Shown here: positions 58,009-64,000 of the stretch, one piece after another
Position numbering within the stretch: the first letter of the stretch is position 1
How the letters are laid out: each line of letters opens with the position of its first letter
Origin: UBA12567 sp964598425
GTDB lineage: Bacteria; Planctomycetota; Phycisphaerae; Phycisphaerales; SM1A02
NCBI GenBank assembly: GCA_964598425.1
Contig: CAZRBV010000007.1
Span: forward strand, 1 to 64,000
Direction: 5' to 3'
DNA length: 64,000 nt
Notes under the pieces: model-generated
Database searches by the model: none
The model's input: the letters and a program-made list of their open reading frames with translations, nothing else
Told to the model about the DNA's origin: nothing
Position numbers and translations under genes: made by a program

Positions 58009-58042
58009 TCAAGACCGTCGCGTGTGGACTATGGTGCGTGGC

Positions 58043-58981
58043 ATGCCGCCGCAGCATCACGCCGAGAGTATTCCTGTTCCCCAACGCATCGCCGTGACTG
58101 GAAGCTCCGGTTTTGTCGGCCGCGCGGTTGTCGCCGAAGCTCGCGCCCGCGGCGTGGATGTCCTGCGACTGGTCCGACGGCCACCCTCAGAACATGACGA
58201 AGTGCAGTGGGATCCCACGTGGCCATTCGACCCAGACCCGAGGCTTGAGGAGCTCGATGCCGTTGTCCATCTGGCTGGTGCCGGAATCGCAGACCAACGG
58301 TGGACTCGCGATCGCAAGAGAGTCCTGTACGAGAGCCGCGCTATCGCCACGTTTATTCTGGCAGAAGCGTTGTCATGCCTTGAGAATCCTCCGCCGGTGT
58401 ATGTGCAGGCGTCGGCCATTGGCTTCTATGGCAACCGTGGCGATGAGGTCCTCACGGAGCAGTCCTGTGCGGGCGAGGGCTTTCTCGCAGATCTTGTCAA
58501 GGATTGGGAGCGTGCAAGCCAGATGTTCGGTGCACCAAACCGCCGCGTCACGACACTGCGAATGGGCATGGTGATCGCGGCGACGGGTGGTGCCATCGGC
58601 AGAATGCGACCGATTTTTCGATCCGGGCTCGGTGGCCGGCTTGGCAGCGGTTCGCAGTGGCTCAGTTGGATCGCACGGCCGGATCTTGTTGAGATCATTC
58701 TTCGGGCGTGCGTGGACTCGGCTTGGAGTGGCCCGATCAATGCCGTGTCCCCCAGCCCCGTAACGAACTCCGAGTTCACACGTGAATTCGCGAAGGTGTG
58801 CCGCCGGCCCGCTGTCATTCCGGCCCCGGCCCCGCTCCTTCGGCTGGCACTCGGGCGCATGGCACCCGAGCTCCTCCTGGCAAGCCAACGATGCGAACCC
58901 ACGGTACTGAATGCTGCGGGGTTCCGATTCCGCTTCGAGACGCTTCCAGCAGCCCTGCAACATGAGCCTGCCGACAGCTGA
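58043..58981 (+). CDS. TIGR01777-type NAD-dependent epimerase/dehydratase
   Basis: The 312-residue extended SDR protein has RIAVTGSSGFVGRAVV (NAD binding), DAVVHLAGAGIADQRWT, and SAIGFYGNRGDEVLTE with the Tyr of the YxxxK-like region. It ends in a C-terminal domain of the YfcH type (TIGR01777). Function of the family is poorly known. ATG codons at 58031 and 58043 and GTG at 58022 compete; 58043 is chosen by conservation only. It follows the sigma factor by 34 bases. Confidence 0.85.
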   Translation: MPPQHHAESIPVPQRIAVTGSSGFVGRAVVAEARARGVDVLRLVRRPPSEHDEVQWDPTWPFDPDPRLEELDAVVHLAGAGIADQRWTRDRKRVLYESRAIATFILAEALSCLENPPPVYVQASAIGFYGNRGDEVLTEQSCAGEGFLADLVKDWERASQMFGAPNRRVTTLRMGMVIAATGGAIGRMRPIFRSGLGGRLGSGSQWLSWIARPDLVEIILRACVDSAWSGPINAVSPSPVTNSEFTREFAKVCRRPAVIPAPAPLLRLALGRMAPELLLASQRCEPTVLNAAGFRFRFETLPAALQHEPADS

Positions 58982-59527
58982 CAAGCCGCTCCGCCCGGGT
59001 GGACACACGGCAAGAGGGGGAGAAGAGAGGTCGCAGGGCGGAGCAGGATTCCGGTGACCCGCGGCATGTCCTGGCGCACATCTCGACGGCCAGCGAATCG
59101 ATGGGTTGATTCGCCCGCAGCAAGACCTGAGCCGGACTCGGGCTCGCGGCCGAGCAATTCACTCACTCCACGAAGAATGGAGATTCCAATGATCGCTCTC
59201 TATCGCCGCGCCATCCTTGCCTCCGCATTGATCCCCGCTCGTGTGTTCGGAGCCACCTCAGCGTGCTACGCCATTCATGGCGACCCCATTGGCGGCCTTC
59301 GACACCTCTCGGATACCAATCTGGCCCCTAAGGGCCTCTATTGCCCGTATTCGTTCGGCGATTTCACTCGACGGCGGGTCCTTTGAATCGGTCGAACCGG
59401 TGAATCTGCCTCAGAAGCCCCTTGTGCCCATACCAGAACCCGATAGACTCGACGAGGTGTTGGGCCCCGCACCCGTCTGGAAGGCGGGCGGGCACAATCC
59501 GGAAGAAGAGATAAGGAGCGTTCTCAA
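58982..59527 (+). other. intergenic region before the GACC-repeat protein
   Basis: A 546-base region. It holds an inverted repeat GCTCCGCCC (58988-58996) / GGGCGGAGC (59036-59044) with a 39-base spacer, a possible small secreted ORF (59189-59386), a TAGACT -10-like box near 59449, and the ribosome-binding site of the next gene (GGAG near 59516). Confidence 0.45.
59189..59386 (+). CDS. possible short secreted peptide or gene remnant
   Basis: A 65-residue frame starts with ATG 59189 after TGGAG and has a signal-peptide-like N-terminus (MIALYRRAILASALIPARVF...ATSA). The rest has no recognisable domain. It may be the surviving start of a secreted protein gene broken by deletion, or a chance frame. 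Confidence 0.3.
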   Translation: MIALYRRAILASALIPARVFGATSACYAIHGDPIGGLRHLSDTNLAPKGLYCPYSFGDFTRRRVL

Positions 59528-61837
59528 ATGCATAGCACTACGGCACTGCTCGGCGCTGCCGCCATGATCACATCCGCTGGAGCCGGTACGGCTCTCATGG
59601 ATCAGATCGGCGACATGTCGGGAACAGACATCGACACCAGCAACATGCTTGCTTCGCAGTATTTCGAAGCTGCCTACTCGGTGTACGACATTGCAGCCAT
59701 TGATGACTTTGACAACACCAGCGGCTCTGCTGCCGGCTCGGTCTCGGCCATCATCTCGGGCTGGAACGGGTATGCCGGAATCGATGGCGTTTCTGGCGTG
59801 CAGGTGAACTTCTATATGGCTCCGGAAGACGCCGCGACCAGTCTGGTCGGCTACGCCTCCACCGACGCCGGTGTCACCGTCGATCCAAGTTGGTCCGGCC
59901 AGGCATACGGCGACATGCTCACCGTGGATGGCAGTTGGGCCATCGCGAGCGGAATGCAGTTCGTTACCTTGATTCCCGTGAACGAGTTTGGCGTCAACGG
60001 TCAGACTGGCGTTCCAATCACATTTATCGGTGACAACAATTGTTGGCAGGCCAACCCCGGCGGCGGATTCGGCATGCCCGGCAACCTGCAGGTTGCAACA
60101 AACAACCTCGCCTTGCGGGTCATGTCCGGTAGCGCCGATCCATGTGACGCACCACTCCCTGCCTGCCCGGCAGATATCAGTGGCCCAACCGGCGAGCCTG
60201 ATGGATTCGTAGGCGTCGATGATGTTCTCGCGTGCGTTGGTACATTCGGCCAGGTCGGCGACGGTTCATTCCGTCCAGTCGGCGACTGCTTCCCCCTGCC
60301 CAATGGCAATTGCCTCGTTAATGTTGACGATCTTCTGGCTGTCATCGCCGCCTTCGGTGAGGACTGCCGACCCCGCGGCGCCTGCTGCATGGGACTGGCT
60401 GGCTGCGACGATGATGTCGTCGAAGACGACTGCGCCGGCGACTGGCTCGGCGAAGACTCCAACTGCGCCGATGATTGTCATGCTGGCGCATGCTGCTTCC
60501 TCGACGGCAGTTGCACCGAAGGCACCCCCGACGAGTGCGCGACCGCTGGCGGAACCTATGCTGGCGACAACATTGACTGCGCGAACGCAGATTGCCCGCA
60601 GCCATCACCTGGCGCGTGCTGTGTGAGTGTTTCTGACTGCATCGATGGACTGCTCCCGACTGACTGCGCCGACTTTGGCGGAGATTACATGGGCGCTGGA
60701 ACCGACTGCGCAACCGCGAGTTGCGGCTGGAGCGAATGCCCCGCCGGTGCAACTGCTGAGGGTGTCCCGTGTCAGGAAGACACCAGCGACCCCAACAGCG
60801 ATCCCAACGGTGGCATGAATGTTGATCCGCCGGCCTTCGGCGCTATCGCCAACGGCGAAACGATCTGCGGTTACATGTCCACGTTCACATGCATCGGCTG
60901 CGACAATGGCGCGGACGCCACATATCGTGATACCGACTGGTACCTCTTCGACAACTCCAGTGGCGGCGAGTGGACGATCAGCGGCGGCGGTCAGATGGAC
61001 CTCGTCATGGGTATTGTCGACAATGACGCGTTGGCGTTCGTCGACTACATGGTGCTGGCTCCTTACGAGGAGGGCAGTGTCACCGTGACGCTCCCAGCAG
61101 GTGGCAGCTATAGCGTCTGGGTTGGATTCAACTTTGACGGCGGCGAGAACCCGTGCTCCACGGGCAACAATGACTACTCCGTCACGCTCGTTGGCGCCGA
61201 TGCGCCGGTAGCAGCATGCTGCGTCATCACCGATTGCGTCGGAGATCTTGATCCGACCGATTGTGCCGCTCTTGGCGGAAGTTATGTATCGGGCGAGTCC
61301 TGCGCCACCTACAGTTGCCCCGCTTCCTTCGAACCATGCTCAACAGGCAATGGCGAAGATCCGCTGGGCATTGACGAGTCGTGGACGGCAGGCACGTCGG
61401 ATACTGGCTCCGGCTATATCCGTGCTGCCAGCATTTCGGCACCGAGCGTGTCAGAGTGCACCATCTATGGTCTCGGTCTCATCTACAGCGGCGGCTGGGG
61501 CAACTGCGCCACGCCGGGCGACATCGGAATGACCTGGTCATTGATGTCCGACAGTGGCGGTCTGCCCGGCAGTGAAGTCGCTGCAGGTACGGGTGCCAGC
61601 TACTTCGGTACGGATCTGGTTTATGCAGGTGCGTATGCCCTGCACGGCTGGACCTTCGATATGGGCTACGGCGGCAGCGCCGACTGGGTCAGTGCGGCCT
61701 CGACCAGTGGTGGTCAGGGCGAGTGCTGGTTCCTGTGGATGTCCTCTACCGCGCCGGATGCCGGTTCATCGGCTCTGGATGACGGTTCTGGATGGGCCGC
61801 TGAGGTCTTTAGTTTGAATTACTGCATCACCGAGTGA
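59528..61837 (+). CDS. secreted protein with GACC cysteine repeats and dockerin-like segment
   Basis: The 769-residue product has a signal peptide (cut near AGAG). Residues to about 205 form an unassigned domain. A dockerin-like pair follows (DGFVGVDDVLACVGTFG and CLVNVDDLLAVIAAFG, about 223-277). Three adjacent Cys-rich repeats of the GACC...C...C...C type come next (about 283-400), and a fourth (AACC) at about 558-595, after a domain with GETICGYMSTFTCIGCD. A final domain precedes the end. The GACC repeats are probable disulfide-bonded modules. The role is likely cell-surface or extracellular; there is no catalytic motif. ATG 59528 has GGAG upstream. Confidence 0.8.
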   Translation: MHSTTALLGAAAMITSAGAGTALMDQIGDMSGTDIDTSNMLASQYFEAAYSVYDIAAIDDFDNTSGSAAGSVSAIISGWNGYAGIDGVSGVQVNFYMAPEDAATSLVGYASTDAGVTVDPSWSGQAYGDMLTVDGSWAIASGMQFVTLIPVNEFGVNGQTGVPITFIGDNNCWQANPGGGFGMPGNLQVATNNLALRVMSGSADPCDAPLPACPADISGPTGEPDGFVGVDDVLACVGTFGQVGDGSFRPVGDCFPLPNGNCLVNVDDLLAVIAAFGEDCRPRGACCMGLAGCDDDVVEDDCAGDWLGEDSNCADDCHAGACCFLDGSCTEGTPDECATAGGTYAGDNIDCANADCPQPSPGACCVSVSDCIDGLLPTDCADFGGDYMGAGTDCATASCGWSECPAGATAEGVPCQEDTSDPNSDPNGGMNVDPPAFGAIANGETICGYMSTFTCIGCDNGADATYRDTDWYLFDNSSGGEWTISGGGQMDLVMGIVDNDALAFVDYMVLAPYEEGSVTVTLPAGGSYSVWVGFNFDGGENPCSTGNNDYSVTLVGADAPVAACCVITDCVGDLDPTDCAALGGSYVSGESCATYSCPASFEPCSTGNGEDPLGIDESWTAGTSDTGSGYIRAASISAPSVSECTIYGLGLIYSGGWGNCATPGDIGMTWSLMSDSGGLPGSEVAAGTGASYFGTDLVYAGAYALHGWTFDMGYGGSADWVSAASTSGGQGECWFLWMSSTAPDAGSSALDDGSGWAAEVFSLNYCITE

Positions 61838-61855
61838 TGCCGTAGCGTTTGTGAC

Positions 61856-61895
61856 ACCGCCCCCCGCCGCCTGCGGCGGGGGGCGGTTGTTTTTT
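61856..61895 (+). terminator. very strong terminator after the GACC-repeat protein
   Basis: A perfect 14-bp GC-rich stem (61856-61869 with 61874-61887) with loop CCTG is followed by TGTTTTTT. It is the best intrinsic terminator in the window. Confidence 0.95.
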
Positions 61896-61911
61896 GAGTG
61901 ACCGAGCGTCC

Positions 61912-62868
61912 CTACTGTTGTTGCTGCTGTGCAGCAGCCTCGTCGCCCCGCTGTTCATGCACAGCAGCGCGATCCGGGGCTTCCGCAAACACAGGCACCT
62001 CCATGATCAGCGGTGCCCCCGCGTGGTGCCTTTCCCGCCGCTCAACAGCGCTCGTATGAACCTCGACCGACAACAGTTCTTCCGCAGCCCCACGGAAAAT
62101 ACCCCGATTGGGTGGCACATCAGCGTAGTTCCTGCCGTAGGCGATCACGACATACCGCTCACCGACCGAGCACGCATGCGTTGGATCAAACCCGACCCAA
62201 CCATACCCTGGCGTCCATACTTCAATCCATGCATGGCTTTCAGAAGGCGTTGCGGCGTTTTCAACATGCAGGTAACCGTTGACGTAGCGACACGGAACGC
62301 CCTGCAATCGAAGCAGCCCAAGCGCGATGTGGGCGAAGTCCTGACACACTCCCGCCTCGGCCTCAAGCGCGTCGTCGCTGGTTGAATGGGCGTGTGTCAC
62401 CAGAGGGCGATACGCGATGCGATCCTTGAGTGATGCCGCAAGATTGCTGACGATCGATCCGACTGTTTCGCATCGTGAGAGTTGCAGACCGTCGGCCAGC
62501 ATCTGCAGCCGGTCGCTTTGAACAACTGGTCCGCCGAACTGAATGTAATCCCATGTATCTCGCTGAATCGGGATATCACGCACGAGAACGTCCAGTGATT
62601 GCGGATCTCGATCCGGTGGGCTGGTCTCGACAAGCGATCTGCACGCAACCTCGACACGCTCGTGGTAATCCGTGATTGAAAACCAGTGAAGGGCATTACC
62701 CATCCAGTCTTCATGCCGACTGGGCTGCGCATGTGGCCCAATTGCCAAGTCAAAGTCGTGGACCGACTGCCTTGCCAATGCGCGCGGCTCCACGCGGATT
62801 TCCATGTGTGACTCACGCACGAACGCGGAGTACTGAAAGCGGAGATTGTGTTCGATACTGAGAAGCAT
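61912..62868 (-). CDS. transglutaminase-like protein of the ATP-grasp/alpha-E cluster
   Basis: The 318-residue product has a transglutaminase-like cysteine protease fold. The catalytic triad is visible as GVCQDFAH (Cys 175), ESHAWIEVW (His 212) and VGFDPTH (Asp 228). The N-terminal beta domain starts LLSIEHNLRFQYS. It ends in a Gln-run and lies 6 bases downstream of the alpha-E gene. Genes of this type occur together with alpha-E and circularly permuted ATP-grasp proteins in many bacteria; the cluster is thought to make or process a peptide-like product. Confidence 0.88.
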   Translation of the reverse strand: MLLSIEHNLRFQYSAFVRESHMEIRVEPRALARQSVHDFDLAIGPHAQPSRHEDWMGNALHWFSITDYHERVEVACRSLVETSPPDRDPQSLDVLVRDIPIQRDTWDYIQFGGPVVQSDRLQMLADGLQLSRCETVGSIVSNLAASLKDRIAYRPLVTHAHSTSDDALEAEAGVCQDFAHIALGLLRLQGVPCRYVNGYLHVENAATPSESHAWIEVWTPGYGWVGFDPTHACSVGERYVVIAYGRNYADVPPNRGIFRGAAEELLSVEVHTSAVERRERHHAGAPLIMEVPVFAEAPDRAAVHEQRGDEAAAQQQQQ

Positions 62869-62874
62869 GCGTAC

Positions 62875-63819
62875 CTATACCGTGAAATAGAGCCGTGTCA
62901 TCGACTCGTGTATTCGTTCCACATCAGCCGCAAGTCCCTCACATACCGCCGCAAAGTCATGCCGGCCAAGGAGATCCTGCGACTCGTACCGGAGCTGCGA
63001 AGCCAACCGCCCTACCTGTCTCGCTGCATCGGTCAGAACTCCACCACGCTCAATCTTCCCAAGATCATCTTCGATGTGAGTCACGCCAAATGCAACGCTG
63101 TGAGGCGACTGGGAATCGAAGAACAGGAAGCTCCAGACTTGGCGCGGGGTCAGGCCTGCGCCGTGTACGCGTCGGTAATTCTCAAGGGATCCAGCTGACC
63201 GCAGTACGCTGCGAAGCAGCGCATGGCGCACGGGGATATCAATGTCCTTGGACGTGCCCATGAGTGGCGGCAACCGGTGTCGCAGCAGCATCAATACGCG
63301 GTACACCCGCTCCAGCATGACGCCAAGATCCAGAAAGATCCACGCCTCATCTCGGATCAGAGTCCGTCCAATCGTCCCACCAATCCCGAAAATCGATTGT
63401 TGAACCTGGCCGAGCAAAACGTCGGCGTGTCTCTCGCCACGGACGCCCACATCGAGATGGAGCCAGCATTCATTGATTTGCTCAAACACTTCCCGGGTCA
63501 GATACTCCCGTATCGCGCGCGCATTTTCACGAGCATGGTAGATAGACGTAGCAACCGACAGCGTGTTGCCGCGACCAAGCAACCACATGTGGAGCCCCGC
63601 AAGGCGAACTTCATCGACGTCACCATCAACAGCGGGTGATCCTGGATAGACCCTTGAAAACGCAGCCCAGAATTCAACCGCGGAAGTTGGCGCCAAACCG
63701 CGAATCTCAACCGTCAGTTGCTCTGCAACCTGCAACATGCGACACAGGTTTGAGGCACGCTCCAGATATCGCCCCATCCAATAGATGTTCTCGGCGGACC
63801 TCGACAGCATGACACTCAT
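62875..63819 (-). CDS. alpha-E domain protein
   Basis: The 314-residue product starts MSVMLSRSAENIYWMGRYLERASN, the hallmark of the alpha-E family. It is all-helical, with conserved DIDIPVRHALLRSVLRSAGSLENYR...VWSFLFFDSQSPHSV. The ATG at 63819 has GAGGA upstream and overlaps the ATP-grasp stop (ATGA). Alpha-E proteins co-occur with permuted ATP-grasp ligases; their biochemical role is unsettled. Confidence 0.9.
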   Translation of the reverse strand: MSVMLSRSAENIYWMGRYLERASNLCRMLQVAEQLTVEIRGLAPTSAVEFWAAFSRVYPGSPAVDGDVDEVRLAGLHMWLLGRGNTLSVATSIYHARENARAIREYLTREVFEQINECWLHLDVGVRGERHADVLLGQVQQSIFGIGGTIGRTLIRDEAWIFLDLGVMLERVYRVLMLLRHRLPPLMGTSKDIDIPVRHALLRSVLRSAGSLENYRRVHGAGLTPRQVWSFLFFDSQSPHSVAFGVTHIEDDLGKIERGGVLTDAARQVGRLASQLRYESQDLLGRHDFAAVCEGLAADVERIHESMTRLYFTV

Positions 63820-64000
63820 CGCACGAGTTCCTCCGCGAGCACCCATGTATCTTTGCTGCCACCCCCCTGCGAAGAGTTGACGACGTATGAGCCCTCCTGC
63901 AGCGCGACCCGCGTCAACCCGCCTGGCAGCACGCGAACAGTCTCGCCATACAACACAAAGGGGCGCATGTCGACGTGCCGCGGCGCGTAACCGTTCTTGA
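63816..64000 (-). CDS. circularly permuted ATP-grasp protein, C-terminal part
   Basis: Only the last 61 codons are in the window; the rest continues past position 64000. The translated end includes PRHVDMRPFVLYGE, VRVLPGGLTRVAL and VVNSSQGGGSKDTWVL, which match the conserved end of the circularly permuted type 2 ATP-grasp family. It ends with TGA in an ATGA overlap with the alpha-E gene. The family is predicted to form amide bonds in peptide-like products. Confidence 0.87.
   Translation of the reverse strand, partial: KNGYAPRHVDMRPFVLYGETVRVLPGGLTRVALQEGSYVVNSSQGGGSKDTWVLAEELVR

Noticed and set aside
58022..58042. Earlier GTG start of the TIGR01777-type epimerase
   Set aside because: Possible, but the extra residues show no conservation and no ribosome-binding site is visible; noted as an alternative only.

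Overview
The window reads as chromosomal DNA of a Gram-negative planctomycete, most likely of the Phycisphaerae type. This is an inference from three things: secreted cysteine-rich and beta-helix proteins carrying dockerin-like EF-hand segments, an LptD-type outer-membrane protein together with a peptidoglycan transpeptidase, and a secretin with a long poly-glycine tract. No insertion sequence, prophage or CRISPR array was seen. Genes are dense and many neighbours overlap by ATGA/GTGA-type stop/start junctions.

Layout. 1-11.3 kb: ribosomal proteins L11-L1-L10-L7/L12 (rplKAJL), a strong terminator, then a separate promoter and the RNA polymerase genes rpoB and rpoC. 11.3-17.8 kb: one giant secreted protein built like a subtilase whose catalytic residues all appear to be replaced. 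18.0-19.1 kb (minus): a partner-switching module (STAS anti-anti-sigma factor, a 75-residue unknown protein, RsbW-like kinase), all overlapping. 19.1-22.1 kb (minus): secretin with poly-Gly linker. 22.2-25.7 kb: carA (minus) and priA (plus), start codon to start codon. 25.7-30.8 kb: 2-oxoglutarate dehydrogenase E1/E2 (sucA, sucB) coupled to rsmH. 30.8-33.5 kb: LysM protein, FtsL-like protein and FtsI, a remnant of a division/cell-wall cluster. 33.5-34.5 kb (minus): UbiA-type prenyltransferase. 34.5-39.6 kb: ribH-nusB-ftsY, then an LptD-like protein. 39.6-42.7 kb (minus): rsmA, efp, rny. 43.1-44.9 kb: tandem-duplicated ABC-2 permease. 44.9-48.8 kb (minus): chagasin-like lipoprotein and pdhA-pdhB-pdhC. 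49.1-52.1 kb: secreted beta-helix protein with C-terminal dockerin-like repeats. 52.2 kb: tRNA-Arg(ACG), then rpsT. 52.8-57.1 kb: CPBP protease, Gfo/Idh/MocA oxidoreductase, FAD amino-acid oxidase and saccharopine-dehydrogenase-like enzyme. 57.1-59.0 kb: ECF-like sigma factor with a structured leader, and a TIGR01777-type epimerase. 59.2-61.9 kb: secreted protein with GACC-type cysteine repeats and a strong terminator. 61.9-64.0 kb (minus): transglutaminase, alpha-E protein and the end of a circularly permuted ATP-grasp protein, which runs off the window.

Most of the window is housekeeping (translation, transcription, replication restart, central carbon metabolism, protein targeting). The parts that look least described are the pseudo-subtilase, the small protein inside the partner-switching operon, a recurring CGGTACNAT promoter-like motif, the sigma-factor leader, and the chagasin-like lipoprotein upstream of the pyruvate dehydrogenase operon. 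Coordinates and starts are from reading alone; family calls rest on motifs recognised by eye.
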